Shown here piece by piece: positions 24,582-33,499 of a stretch of 45,920 bases of DNA (position 1 is the stretch's first letter; the number at the start of each line of letters is the position of its first letter). The notes under the pieces are model-generated. The model searched no databases. It had not been told where the DNA came from and worked only from the letters and a program-made list of their open reading frames with translations. Source of the stretch: Gammaproteobacteria bacterium (GTDB lineage: Bacteria > Pseudomonadota > Gammaproteobacteria > SZUA-140); the NCBI GenBank assembly GCA_021648525.1, contig JAKISP010000033.1, positions 1 through 45,920 on the forward strand, written 5' to 3'. Made by a program: the position numbers and the translations under genes.

Positions 24582-25148
24582 ATGATAAAACTCTCACGCA
24601 CTTTTTTATTAAATCTCACCGAAATTTTACCGTTACCTCTATTTTTAGTCTATGCCGAGATGATAGATAAGGACATTTCAGCGCAGTGGCTAGGCCCCTA
24701 CCTCCTGAGCAGCCTGCTAGCTATTATTATCAGCGGTTATCTCATAAAAGAAAGAATCCCTCTCAATAGAGTTATCCTCGGCATTAACCTCTATCTATGC
24801 TCAGGCAGCATTGGTTTGCTGTTCAGCTTTACCTGGCTTAACCATTTTTACGGTGAGATTGAGGCGGCAGGCATGTTATTCTGGATTTTGGCTACTTGTT
24901 TTGTCGCTTTATTTCATCCAAAGGGACTTTTCATCCCACCTCAATCTGACCAGAAAAAACTAACTAAAGGCGCTCTTGCCTTTATTAGCATCGTACTAAC
25001 CGCTTGCCTTATTTCGATATTATTTCAAGGAAACCGACTCATTGCTGAGGTTCTTCCTTTTATCTTAGTTTTCACTAGCTACAATATTCTCCGCAATAGA
25101 GACATCAAACAGCAGGTAAACAAGGAAACTAATGAGGTTGATCATTAG
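24582..25148 (+). CDS. Predicted integral membrane protein, function unknown
   Basis: The 188-residue product has about six hydrophobic segments and short charged loops, ending in a charged tail (KQQVNKETNEVDH). It could be a small inner-membrane protein; I recognise no family. Its 3' end overlaps the convergent phosphopantetheinyl transferase gene by 20 bp. It is on the opposite strand to the pigment cluster and so is not part of that operon. Confidence 0.6.
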   Translation: MIKLSRTFLLNLTEILPLPLFLVYAEMIDKDISAQWLGPYLLSSLLAIIISGYLIKERIPLNRVILGINLYLCSGSIGLLFSFTWLNHFYGEIEAAGMLFWILATCFVALFHPKGLFIPPQSDQKKLTKGALAFISIVLTACLISILFQGNRLIAEVLPFILVFTSYNILRNRDIKQQVNKETNEVDH

Positions 25149-25866
25149 CGAGAGGGACTATGTTGAACAGAGATACCTCCATATCTGCATCTGAACCACA
25201 ACGAATAGCAAGCGACAAACGGTAATCATTTTCTAGCGCGCTTCGCCAGAAAAACCACTCGGCAGGCTTGCCACTCTTGTCATCATAAAACTGTACTGTG
25301 GCACCGTTATCCTGGTTTAACTGAAATCCAAAGTGGTCAAGTCCAGCCATCACCCCCAGGCCGCAGGCCTTCAGGTACGCCTCTTTCAACGTCCAGTAAT
25401 CATAAAAAGCCACCCTCTGGGCCTTTTCAGGCAGGGCTAACAAACTAGCATTTTCTATTCCTGAAAAATACTCTGCTGCGATTTTCAGACAGGAGGCCTT
25501 ACGCTGCATATATTCGATATCAATGCCTATATCATGGTGACGGGTAACCGCCAGCACAATATAGTCTTCAGCATGGCTTAAATTAAACCTTAAATTAGAT
25601 AATGGCGAAGAGATCTCTGGCCTGCCATGCTCACCCCCTGTAAAAAACCACGCCTTCGCATTGATATTGTCATACCTGGATAGCGATGTCCGCACTAATA
25701 CCCGAGAGAGTAAATCTCGATGTCGCAACTTATCAAGCGCATAACACTGCTGACGTTCAAGCTCCGAGGCAGACAGAAGACCACGATATTGATTCAGCAA
25801 TGAAGTGTCGTTTAACTCACTACACTTCACTAACCATAGGTGAACCTCGTGCTCATCAAGATTCAC
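25129..25866 (-). CDS. 4'-phosphopantetheinyl transferase, Sfp type (pigment cluster)
   Basis: This enzyme attaches the phosphopantetheine arm of coenzyme A to a serine of carrier proteins. The 245-residue size is typical of Sfp-type enzymes. NLSHAEDYIVLAV, GIDIEYM (D116 and E118, metal ligands) and WTLKEAYLKACG (with the conserved E and K) are all visible. It is the last gene of the cluster on this strand and probably activates the two acyl carrier proteins encoded at 32382 and 41643. The GTG start at 25866 has a GAGG ribosome binding site. Confidence 0.9.
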   Translation of the reverse strand: MNLDEHEVHLWLVKCSELNDTSLLNQYRGLLSASELERQQCYALDKLRHRDLLSRVLVRTSLSRYDNINAKAWFFTGGEHGRPEISSPLSNLRFNLSHAEDYIVLAVTRHHDIGIDIEYMQRKASCLKIAAEYFSGIENASLLALPEKAQRVAFYDYWTLKEAYLKACGLGVMAGLDHFGFQLNQDNGATVQFYDDKSGKPAEWFFWRSALENDYRLSLAIRCGSDADMEVSLFNIVPLANDQPH

Positions 25867-25957
25867 AAATATATTACCTCATTCGTTGGCGCAACTTGAA
25901 AAGCCAGGGTGAAATACCGACTCCCCGAAAAATAAAAGGGCGTAATGTTTTTCAGTA

Positions 25958-26728
25958 TTAAAGTGACCTCATCGCTTTTATTGCATGTTTCCTGACTTTT
26001 TTATGTTCAGCATTGTCAGCAACCTCCTGCAACACCTCGATAAAATCAGCATTACCAGAAGCACCAAGCGCCTTACTCAACCAGGCCATGAGATCGATAT
26101 GAATTTTATCGCTATCAGGACTCTTATAACCAGCCAGTAAAAAATCCTTTACAGCAGCAAGCAGTACCGCATCATTTCCAAATGCATAATAAACTCTTTT
26201 CACACCGACTCGCTGTAACTCCCTTATATCAGAAGAGAGCATGTTTTTAACTCGCTGCATATCGTTCTCACCGGTGGCAACCTTGTCCAGGCCACCAGAA
26301 ATCACAGGATTCCACTGAATGTGATTATCAAGCCGACCCATTGCCTTAAGTGAATGCTTGATTAAATGCCGGTTAGCGGCCTCATCGACAACCTTTTTCA
26401 GGGTAGTGTGATAGCGCTTATTTCCTGAAAATGACAATCCTTTTATATAATAAGTCACCTGTTTCGCGACTGTCCTGTCGGTCGTCATAATTTCAGCAAG
26501 AATAAGCTCAGCCAATGGTTCATATACACGCTCATCAGAAATCCCTAACCACTCAAGCTCACCAATTGCTCTTTTTTTGCTCACAAAAGAGCCTGTTTCA
26601 AATATCTTCTGATAATGCTTAATTTCATTTTCAAATTCTTCAGCATCCGCCATCACACCACTAGAACAGGCGACCCCGAATAAAAATCCCAGCGCTGACC
26701 ATAGGATCCGCATTTTTTTATTAACCAT
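25958..26728 (-). CDS. HEAT-repeat-like exported protein, function unknown
   Basis: I chose the ATG at 26728 (MVNKKMRILWSALGF) because AGGAGAATTTA lies just upstream and a signal peptide follows, ending near SSGVMA. A longer frame to 26800 exists but overlaps the upstream dehydratase gene. The mature part of about 230 residues consists of helical hairpin repeats with LIKHSLKAMGRL and VRKHAIKAMRSL typical of HEAT repeats. It is probably a periplasmic scaffold. It lies inside the pigment cluster between the dehydratase and the phosphopantetheinyl transferase, so it may assist assembly of the biosynthetic or export complex, but this is inference only. Confidence 0.6.
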   Translation of the reverse strand: MVNKKMRILWSALGFLFGVACSSGVMADAEEFENEIKHYQKIFETGSFVSKKRAIGELEWLGISDERVYEPLAELILAEIMTTDRTVAKQVTYYIKGLSFSGNKRYHTTLKKVVDEAANRHLIKHSLKAMGRLDNHIQWNPVISGGLDKVATGENDMQRVKNMLSSDIRELQRVGVKRVYYAFGNDAVLLAAVKDFLLAGYKSPDSDKIHIDLMAWLSKALGASGNADFIEVLQEVADNAEHKKVRKHAIKAMRSL

Positions 26729-26792
26729 TAAATTCTCCTGTCTATTTATACAATCACCCTCAAAACCAGCTAGCCTGGGTCTGTAATAACAT

Positions 26793-27221
26793 TTACTCAC
26801 CCTGCAATAAAGATAGCCTGGCTTTCATTAGCATTTGATCTGCGGATACGACCTGAATTGAGTAAATTGCACCCCCCATGTTATTCATGATGCAATCCGC
26901 TTTCACACTTAGTGAACCTTCAATTCTTTCTACAAAATCAACTGAAAGAACGAGTTCTTTAATTGCCCCAAGATAAGCGGATTGAGGGGCCTTAAAACCC
27001 TGCTGTATCAATGCTACGTGAATCGCAGCAACCTGAGCACCATACTCAACCAGCATCATACCACCCAGTCGACCATCGATTCTCAACGGATTATCAGTAC
27101 AACCATGCGAAGATGTCCTGCAAATAATATTTTTCTGATCCCATTCTACGACCTCATCCAACAGGCACATCTGGCTACCATGAGGAATCATCTGTTCAAG
27201 TTCAGAGCGAGCGATCAACAT
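26793..27221 (-). CDS. Hot-dog fold 3-hydroxyacyl-ACP dehydratase, ApeP-like
   Basis: The 142-residue product belongs to the hot-dog superfamily. IPHGSQMCLLDEVVEW contains the PH-x7-D arrangement typical of these dehydratases, and LGGMMLVEYGAQVAAIH is the helix that packs against the sheet. It would remove water from 3-hydroxyacyl intermediates to give the conjugated double bonds. Its start overlaps the end of the upstream chain-length-factor gene by 7 bp, so translation is coupled. It is one of four such proteins in the cluster. Confidence 0.78.
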   Translation of the reverse strand: MLIARSELEQMIPHGSQMCLLDEVVEWDQKNIICRTSSHGCTDNPLRIDGRLGGMMLVEYGAQVAAIHVALIQQGFKAPQSAYLGAIKELVLSVDFVERIEGSLSVKADCIMNNMGGAIYSIQVVSADQMLMKARLSLLQGE

Positions 27222-28015
27222 GGGACGACTTTCACATCAATATATTGTGAACCAGGACTCGAGAACGTCAGCAAACCACCCTCCTTCCTTGCCAGTAACT
27301 CCAGCAACGGAATCGCTTTTGCCGCTGGATTATCATTTCTAAGCATTTCAAGTTCGCTCGATAAAGCCTTCGATTCATCGCGCAATTCTGAGACTAACGC
27401 GACAGTCAAACTTGCACAGGAAAATGCAGACTGGACTGGCGACAACAGAAACGCCGTGCCAAATGTTCTGTTCTTAAGCACCTTGTCAAGCAAGGGGACT
27501 GGGGCGCTAATATCATAGACCACCAACAGTGTTGGTATGGCTTCAACCGTTGCAAACATCACCGCCTCGACCAATCCTGCCGAAAAAGTATGATCACAGG
27601 CAGACAAGCTGCTCGACGGGGCTTGTGACCCTGTCGCAATGCTCCAGTACCCTGCCGCAGAATTATGCACAGAGTTATGGAACTGGGTCGGTGAGACTGC
27701 TCTGTCGGGGCCAGCAAATACCCTGCAAATATTATCAATAATATCCAGGTCACCACCAGACGATGCAAACACCGAAGCGATTTGACTCAAATCAAAATTT
27801 TTATTTGAAGAAACAGCATCTTCACCCGCCTGAAATGCGAGCCTGATAATATCTGTTGCACGACGACGCTCATTTGCAGGAAGTAATTTGGGACGATAAC
27901 GCGCTAATGGCTCTGACTTATATACTGCATTGCCTGAAAACACGGGCACTGCTTCAACCCAGTTTGGCAATCCTGGCCCAGCTAAGCCGACAGCATCAAC
28001 ATAGACCGGCTTCAT
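27215..28015 (-). CDS. Half-size ketosynthase-like protein (chain-length-factor-like, ApeC type)
   Basis: The 266-residue protein has only the N-terminal half of a ketosynthase fold. It contains LPANERRRATDIIRLA, ASSGGDLDIIDNICRV, FHNSVHNSAAGYWSIAT and SACDHTFSAGLVEA. Proteins of this short type pair with a full ketosynthase in aryl-polyene synthesis and set the chain length. The His residues of the second half are missing, so it is not expected to be a full ketosynthase. A Cys is present in SACDHT near where the catalytic Cys would lie. The gene overlaps the upstream ketosynthase by 4 bp, which fits a heterodimer with it. Confidence 0.8.
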   Translation of the reverse strand: MKPVYVDAVGLAGPGLPNWVEAVPVFSGNAVYKSEPLARYRPKLLPANERRRATDIIRLAFQAGEDAVSSNKNFDLSQIASVFASSGGDLDIIDNICRVFAGPDRAVSPTQFHNSVHNSAAGYWSIATGSQAPSSSLSACDHTFSAGLVEAVMFATVEAIPTLLVVYDISAPVPLLDKVLKNRTFGTAFLLSPVQSAFSCASLTVALVSELRDESKALSSELEMLRNDNPAAKAIPLLELLARKEGGLLTFSSPGSQYIDVKVVPC

Positions 28016-29199
28016 TGAATTTCACCAACAATCAAACTCACATTGCTACCACCAAAACCAAAGGAATTACTTAATACAGTTTTAACACGCAGCGAACAGC
28101 CTTCCATTAGGATGTTAATTTTAATACCAGGATCTATCTGCTGAGTATTAAGAGTCGGCGGTATATAACCCTGTTTAAGGCTCATCAATGAAAAAATAAC
28201 CTCAACAATGCCGGCCGCACCAAGCGTATGGCCAGTCCAGCCTTTAGTTGAACTAGAAGGTGTTTTATTGCCAAATAGACGACTGATCGCCTTCGCCTCT
28301 GAAAAATCATTTGCAACCGTCGCCGTCCCATGAAGGTTAATGTAATCAATTTCCTCCGGGTTAAGAGCGGCAGAATGCAGCGCGGCCTGCATCGCAAGAT
28401 ATGCCCCATCCCCTTCTGGATGAGGTGATGACATGTGGAATGCATCACTACTCTCACCATAACCAAACAAACCCACACCAGCCATTTGTTGAGGGCGCTG
28501 CAACAAAGCAAACCCAGCCGCTTCACCAATCGATATCCCATTCCTGGCAATATCTGAAGGGCGGCATGGCTCTTCGGAAAGTAGTTGTAATGAATTAAAA
28601 CCATACAGGGTCGTCAAACATAATGAATCAACACCACCGACAATAGCAGCATCGCAAAGCCCTGAGTGAATCGCCCGATAGGCCGAGGCAAACACCTTTG
28701 CACTGGATGAACATGCCGTTGAGATCGCAACACTGACACCATCGCAACCTGTATACGCCCGGACAAACTCCGCCACTGAATAAGTATTTTGTGTTGTCTC
28801 ATACTGATACCAGTCAGGTAACGCTGCGGTATCATTCTCACGAGACAAATAGGCCTTCTCTGTCTGGTGCACCCCAGAGGTACTGGTACCAATAAATACA
28901 CCCACACGAGCCGCGCCATACCGACTAACCGCCTGCTGAACAGATTCAATGAATCCATCTTGTTTGAGGCCCTTCAGCGCCAGGCGATTATTCCTGCAAT
29001 CAAAAGCGGAAAATTGCCTGTCAATAACAATTTCATCCAGACCAGCCACTTCACCCACCCAGGTTCGCAGATCCGAAATATCAAAAAATTCACATGGATG
29101 TAATCCTGAGCACCCATCGTGGAGGTGTTCAACATTAACATCAACACCAGCCCCCAGAGCCGTCGTCAAGGTGTAATCAGTTATCTGAAGATGATTCAT
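28012..29199 (-). CDS. Beta-ketoacyl-ACP synthase (aryl-polyene ketosynthase)
   Basis: The 395-residue product has the Cys-His-His triad of ketosynthases: STACSSSAK (Cys163), NLHGTAT, and TKGWTGHTLGAAG. It condenses malonyl-ACP with the growing chain. Because the next gene, overlapping by 4 bp, codes for the half-size chain-length-factor-like partner, the pair probably forms the elongating KS/CLF enzyme (ApeO/ApeC type). The start overlaps the upstream acyltransferase by about 23 bp. The C-terminal NSFGFGGSN is also typical. Confidence 0.87.
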   Translation of the reverse strand: MNHLQITDYTLTTALGAGVDVNVEHLHDGCSGLHPCEFFDISDLRTWVGEVAGLDEIVIDRQFSAFDCRNNRLALKGLKQDGFIESVQQAVSRYGAARVGVFIGTSTSGVHQTEKAYLSRENDTAALPDWYQYETTQNTYSVAEFVRAYTGCDGVSVAISTACSSSAKVFASAYRAIHSGLCDAAIVGGVDSLCLTTLYGFNSLQLLSEEPCRPSDIARNGISIGEAAGFALLQRPQQMAGVGLFGYGESSDAFHMSSPHPEGDGAYLAMQAALHSAALNPEEIDYINLHGTATVANDFSEAKAISRLFGNKTPSSSTKGWTGHTLGAAGIVEVIFSLMSLKQGYIPPTLNTQQIDPGIKINILMEGCSLRVKTVLSNSFGFGGSNVSLIVGEIQ

Positions 29200-30091
29200 A
29201 GTGCCAGAAATTATAAAAATTAAACCAGTTATAAGGAGCTAAACGCACGTGGTGTTCCATACGTAATGCATATTTTTCGATGTAACCTGCAACAACCTGC
29301 GGTCGTTGTTGACGCGGTGCCGACGGCTGCTCTTCCATCAACTCAAAATAGACATCGTAATTATTGCCTCCTTTATATAAAGCAAAGCAGAGTATCACTG
29401 GCACTTTTAGCACCAGACTAAGCGACCAGAGCGATGTCGGAAATGCAGCCTTCTCACCCAAAAATTCACAAAAATGAACCGGCTCACCGACACTCGGCCT
29501 GTCAGCCATAATGCCTATCAGATCACCGTTCCTTAGAGCAGCTTCCATCGAAAGCGCTAACGCTGGAGCAGAGCAACCGGAATCTAATACTCGGCTGGCC
29601 AAATCTGGATTGAGTGTTTCCAGTAACGTTACAATGCCTGGGTTATGTGCTCGATCCATCAAGATACGAATAGGCAGCTTATGCTCATTTGCACCATAAA
29701 CGCGCATCACATCAACACTACCCACATGAGAAACAAGCAGTAAACATCCAGTGTCATTTCTTGCGTGTTTACGAATAACATCCTGGCCAAAAAAATTGAC
29801 CTGGTAATTCTCATAACGGTCCGATAAAAAAAATAACCGGTCAATCGAAACAACCGCAAATACATAAAAATGTCGAAACTGTTCAACCAGTGTCGGCTCA
29901 CGAGCCAGTACTTTCTTTAGATACTGCCGAGAAGCCGTGCGAGCCGTGCCACCCGTTAAAAAGAAATAGCCAACAACCGGATACAAAAATAGTCGGATAG
30001 GCCGTCGACCAATATGAAGCGCCAACCATGCCAACACAGACAGCATCTTTTTATTGCTGCGTTCAGCCTGCTGTTTCCATTGCGTACTCAT
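29177..30091 (-). CDS. LpxL/HtrB-like acyltransferase
   Basis: The 304-residue protein belongs to the lipid A-type lauroyl/myristoyl acyltransferase family. Its HX4D catalytic motif reads SHVGSVDVMR, and MADRPSVGEP follows where the family has its second conserved block. One membrane segment is near the N-terminus (about 27-47). In aryl-polyene clusters such enzymes are thought to link the polyene, or a fatty acid, to the lipid anchor. The gene lies 4 bp from the upstream dehydratase and is part of the same unit. Confidence 0.75.
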   Translation of the reverse strand: MSTQWKQQAERSNKKMLSVLAWLALHIGRRPIRLFLYPVVGYFFLTGGTARTASRQYLKKVLAREPTLVEQFRHFYVFAVVSIDRLFFLSDRYENYQVNFFGQDVIRKHARNDTGCLLLVSHVGSVDVMRVYGANEHKLPIRILMDRAHNPGIVTLLETLNPDLASRVLDSGCSAPALALSMEAALRNGDLIGIMADRPSVGEPVHFCEFLGEKAAFPTSLWSLSLVLKVPVILCFALYKGGNNYDVYFELMEEQPSAPRQQRPQVVAGYIEKYALRMEHHVRLAPYNWFNFYNFWHYESSSDN

Positions 30092-30095
30092 TTTA

Positions 30096-30428
30096 TTAAG
30101 CGCTCACCAAAACCCGACTAGATAACAACGTACCCTTACAAATAACATTTGAACCACGCGAACAAATCACTTTTATCGCAACATCTTCGTCATCACTATT
30201 TGCCTTTAGCAAACTAAGTTCAATCGAAAAGTGGTCACCTGGCCGCACCGGTATCATAAACTTCAGCTGTTTAACCCCTGAAATACGTCGCCTAAAAACA
30301 TCACTTGCATGGACAGAGATCCATTGCAATAACAGCGCACCAGGTACAACAGGGTTATCTGGAAAGTGCCCTTCATAACAAGCATGTTCCACCGGCGCAA
30401 AAAAATCAATTCGAGTAGGCGTAGTCAT
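30096..30428 (-). CDS. Hot-dog fold dehydratase, ApeI/FabZ-like
   Basis: The 110-residue product (starting from the ATG at 30428, which overlaps the upstream stop as TGATG) has the FabZ/ApeI motif CYEGHFPDNPVVPGALLL, in which the His is the catalytic base. The short length of about 110 residues is the same as known ApeI-type enzymes. It would dehydrate 3-hydroxyacyl-ACP to the trans-2-enoyl form. A GTG one codon upstream (30431) is an alternative start. Confidence 0.82.
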   Translation of the reverse strand: MTTPTRIDFFAPVEHACYEGHFPDNPVVPGALLLQWISVHASDVFRRRISGVKQLKFMIPVRPGDHFSIELSLLKANSDDEDVAIKVICSRGSNVICKGTLLSSRVLVSA

Positions 30429-31756
30429 CACGTTATCTTTATAATTTCCTGGGCACTACTGATTAAAATTTTACCCACTTCATTTCGAGGCAGTTGTTTC
30501 ACTCTCTTTAAAGGACGAGGAATAAAGACAGGATCCAGAAAGCGCACTAACTCCCGACTAATTTCCTGATTGGATAATTCGCTAACAACTAACGCAGCTA
30601 ATCGTTGTATATGCTTCCCTGACGCTTCTGGCATAAAAGCAATCGCATCTTCAACGCCATTAATAGACAATAGTTTATGTGTCACATCAGCTAGAGAAAT
30701 ACGTTTACCTGCAATATTAACCAGATCAGAACCTCGACCAATAAAGCGAAATGTGTGTCTATCAAGCAGTTCTAAACAGTCTTGCAAGCGAGTCATATCA
30801 GATAAATGAGGCGCAGAGACAAATGGCTGACCTCGTTCTTCAGAAAGTACTATACCATCTAACATGCGCCACGATTCTTCAGCGCTTGTTCTACGAGTGG
30901 CAAGGCTACCCGCCTCCGTACAGCCATATATTTCCTTAATTTCACAATCAAAAGCTTGTTCTGCCTGGCGAGAAAGATCACTTGTCAATGGTGCGGTTGC
31001 AGATATCATCGTCACCACAGGTGGCATCTCAATTTCTGACTTTATCATTGCCCGAAGATGAACGGGTGTAGTCACCAGGCATCGTGGTTCAGGCACCTGG
31101 GCAAGGCTATCTGCCACCTCCTGCGGAAAAAAAGGATGGCTTGAGGCCATCACAGCAGCGCCATGCAAAGCGACCATAACACTCATCTCCAGCCCATACA
31201 TATGCTGAGCAGGCACGGTTGCAACAATATTTAAGCGCTGTTCAACGTTGCAAAAAAATCGCTGCGCCAATAAAGTCGATGTCCCGACAAGGGTTCGCCA
31301 ATATTTTTGATTGGCAGCAGGTTTTCCAGTACTACCCGAGGTAAAAGCGATCACAGCAATCTGATCACCGGGAATGGCTGGCATCACTAACGCAGTAGTC
31401 ATCTTAGCGTCTTTCCGCTTATCCCCGACATCGATACAATTAAGTCCATCCACATCCAGACCATCATCGACCAGACAATTGCCAACCTGATATTCAGCGG
31501 CCATCTCGGTAATCGTTTGCGGCTGTCGATTGGGTGGTAGCAAGCTAATAGAACCATTCACTAGTGCTGCACAAAAAGCTAATGCGAAATGATAGCGGTC
31601 TCTGCACAGGTTTATCATATAAGGCTGTTCAGGCAAACACTCAGCAAGCGCCACCACCGATTGTAGAAACTCTTGCTGTGTGACCAGACGCATATCACGC
31701 CAGGCAAAAGGTTCATCCGGTCGATATTTCGAAAACAGCCCTGGTTTTTCTGTCAT
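30428..31756 (-). CDS. AMP-dependent aryl/acyl ligase (ApeH-like)
   Basis: Adenylate-forming enzymes activate a carboxylic acid with ATP and pass it to a phosphopantetheine thiol. The P-loop-like motif AFTSGSTGKPAA, EIYGCTEAGS and FIGRGSDLVNIAGKRI are present. The product of about 442 residues (from MTEKPGLFSKY) is shorter than full AMP ligases but usual for the aryl-polyene type. I chose 31756 because it sits one base after the upstream stop; 31774 or a longer frame to 31828 are possible. It probably loads hydroxybenzoate onto a carrier protein as starter unit. Confidence 0.83.
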   Translation of the reverse strand: MTEKPGLFSKYRPDEPFAWRDMRLVTQQEFLQSVVALAECLPEQPYMINLCRDRYHFALAFCAALVNGSISLLPPNRQPQTITEMAAEYQVGNCLVDDGLDVDGLNCIDVGDKRKDAKMTTALVMPAIPGDQIAVIAFTSGSTGKPAANQKYWRTLVGTSTLLAQRFFCNVEQRLNIVATVPAQHMYGLEMSVMVALHGAAVMASSHPFFPQEVADSLAQVPEPRCLVTTPVHLRAMIKSEIEMPPVVTMISATAPLTSDLSRQAEQAFDCEIKEIYGCTEAGSLATRRTSAEESWRMLDGIVLSEERGQPFVSAPHLSDMTRLQDCLELLDRHTFRFIGRGSDLVNIAGKRISLADVTHKLLSINGVEDAIAFMPEASGKHIQRLAALVVSELSNQEISRELVRFLDPVFIPRPLKRVKQLPRNEVGKILISSAQEIIKIT

Positions 31757-31757
31757 A

Positions 31758-32354
31758 TCATCGCTTTCGAACATTGGCATTAAAAACAATACGCAGGTAC
31801 TGAATAAAACCCGGGTGGTCATGATCACGAAAACGTACTCGCCTCACCACATATTCTCCGGCAAACAAAAAAGCGATCACCAAATAATTTATCACGTTGG
31901 TAAAAAGTGACCAGACTATCTCTGAAGCAACCCATGGTAAAATAGCAGCTTCCAGAGTAAGTAGCCCGAGTACAAACACCCAAACCACCGTTACCAGACG
32001 AGTATAATGTCGCATCTCTTCCGTCAATGGTCCCCGCGCCTGCTCTCCAATACCGGTAACGATTGGGGTTTGCCCTGGCATTAAGCTCTGGAAAAACACA
32101 CTAAAGATAAGTAACGGAATCAGTATCGGGGGTAAGTAAAGAATAAAAATCGCAATATCGAAATAAGTGGTGCCTGCTGACACCAGGACAACTAGCAGAA
32201 AAATCAACCAGGGTAAAGAATCACCCCTTTTTAACCCTTTATATAATAGCCCGGCAGCCAATGCCATAATGGCAAACAACTGCATCACGGACCACTCCAA
32301 TGCAATACCCAGATGCACATTTAATGGATACAACAACAATAGTGCAACCTGCAT
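31758..32354 (-). CDS. Predicted inner-membrane protein (aryl-polyene cluster, COG4648-like)
   Basis: The 198-residue protein has about five to six hydrophobic segments and almost no soluble domain. It lies between the carrier protein and the AMP ligase, as does the membrane protein of many aryl-polyene clusters. The basic tail FNANVRKR ends in a stop that abuts the ligase start. Its function is not known; anchoring of the soluble enzymes to the membrane is a guess. Confidence 0.65.
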   Translation of the reverse strand: MQVALLLLYPLNVHLGIALEWSVMQLFAIMALAAGLLYKGLKRGDSLPWLIFLLVVLVSAGTTYFDIAIFILYLPPILIPLLIFSVFFQSLMPGQTPIVTGIGEQARGPLTEEMRHYTRLVTVVWVFVLGLLTLEAAILPWVASEIVWSLFTNVINYLVIAFLFAGEYVVRRVRFRDHDHPGFIQYLRIVFNANVRKR

Positions 32355-32381
32355 GATAGTGATCTATTCGAGTGTTAGTAA

Positions 32382-32657
32382 TCAGCCCTGCGCCTGAATG
32401 TAATCTGAAAGCGAGCGCAGGCTTTCGAAGGTCGATTTATTATTATCATCATCCGCCTTCAGCTGAACATCATAATTTTTGGCAATTGCCAATGAAATCT
32501 CCAGCGCATCGATCGAGTCTAACCCCAGGCTACCCGGCATATCTGTACCAAAGAGCGGCGCTGCTGGGTCAATATCCTCAGCGTTAACATCTTCAAGGTC
32601 TAATACTTCCACCAGTATTTTAGCCAGCTGCTGCTCTCTATCCAACTGCATTACCAT
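32382..32657 (-). CDS. Acyl carrier protein 1 (aryl-polyene cluster)
   Basis: The 91-residue product contains GLDSIDALEISL, with Ser as the phosphopantetheine site, in a typical four-helix carrier protein. It starts MVMQLDREQQLAKILVEVLDL and is strongly acidic. It lies next to the membrane protein and AMP ligase genes, so it is the likely carrier of the aryl starter unit. Confidence 0.88.
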   Translation of the reverse strand: MVMQLDREQQLAKILVEVLDLEDVNAEDIDPAAPLFGTDMPGSLGLDSIDALEISLAIAKNYDVQLKADDDNNKSTFESLRSLSDYIQAQG

Positions 32658-32718
32658 CTGCGATTCCCCAGATTAATTTTTTGATCGCTCACCCTAAATT
32701 TCTCGTAAATAGATACGA

Positions 32719-33471
32719 TCACTCTGGCTTACATCCACGGTATTCACTAAAGATCCCCATTGTGACAAGGCGTTCGCTCTTATCAACATTCGCTTCATCC
32801 ATTGCAGCAAGAATCGTTTCAGGTGGCACACATTGCTCAATCGTGTCCCAATAATAACGCATTAACTCCGCCGCCTCACTGCTACGCCGAGCAATCCGGG
32901 TAACCGCTGGTACTATTTTTTTCATATAAAATTTAAGCGCCGCTAACCCCAGCGCGCTACCTGGACGACTAATCTCAAGCACCAGAATTTTTCCACCTGG
33001 TTTAAGTACTCTCCTGTACTCGGTAAACAGCATCGTCAGGTCATCAACATGACGCAATGCATAACCCATCGTCACAAAATCAAAAGTGTTGTCCTCGATA
33101 GGTAGATTTTCCCCCAATCCCATCACCGCTTGTTGTACCCCAAGCCTGGTTGCTTCAGAGAGCATCCCTTTACTCGGGTCTACTGCAACAACCAATCCTT
33201 CTTCACCTACTATTTTCTGTGCGGGCAGGGATACCACGCCAGTCCCAGCACCGACATCCAGTACTTTCATGCCAGGGGCCAATCCTGCACGTAGCAGTGC
33301 AGTACGTCGATAGTGTGTACCAGAGCCAAAACTCATGACATTTACAATCCAGTCATAATGCTTTGCCGACGAATCGAACATATCATCGACTCGCTGACGA
33401 CGCCCCTCTTCATCACCATAATATGCGGGTAAAACAGGGTGAGGGGCGATACGGTCTTTTTCTGTTTTCAT
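32719..33471 (-). CDS. UbiE/COQ5-like SAM methyltransferase
   Basis: The 250-residue enzyme resembles the UbiE family of C-methyltransferases: FDSSAKHYDWIVNVMSFG, VLDVGAGTGVVSLPA (SAM binding), FDFVTMGYALRHVDD, and EYRRVLKPGGKILVLEISRPGS. In aryl-polyene clusters, methylation of the aryl head group is common, and this gene is the natural candidate. It is located between the carrier protein and the small exported protein. The substrate position on the ring cannot be told. A role in quinone synthesis is less likely because it sits inside the pigment operon. Confidence 0.82.
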   Translation of the reverse strand: MKTEKDRIAPHPVLPAYYGDEEGRRQRVDDMFDSSAKHYDWIVNVMSFGSGTHYRRTALLRAGLAPGMKVLDVGAGTGVVSLPAQKIVGEEGLVVAVDPSKGMLSEATRLGVQQAVMGLGENLPIEDNTFDFVTMGYALRHVDDLTMLFTEYRRVLKPGGKILVLEISRPGSALGLAALKFYMKKIVPAVTRIARRSSEAAELMRYYWDTIEQCVPPETILAAMDEANVDKSERLVTMGIFSEYRGCKPE

Positions 33472-33499
33472 AAAAATCTCAGTAAAATATTTTTTTCAA

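Noticed and set aside
32719-33471. The methyltransferase as the housekeeping ubiE gene
   Set aside because: It has UbiE motifs, but its place inside the pigment cluster and the lack of other ubiquinone genes nearby favour a pigment role.
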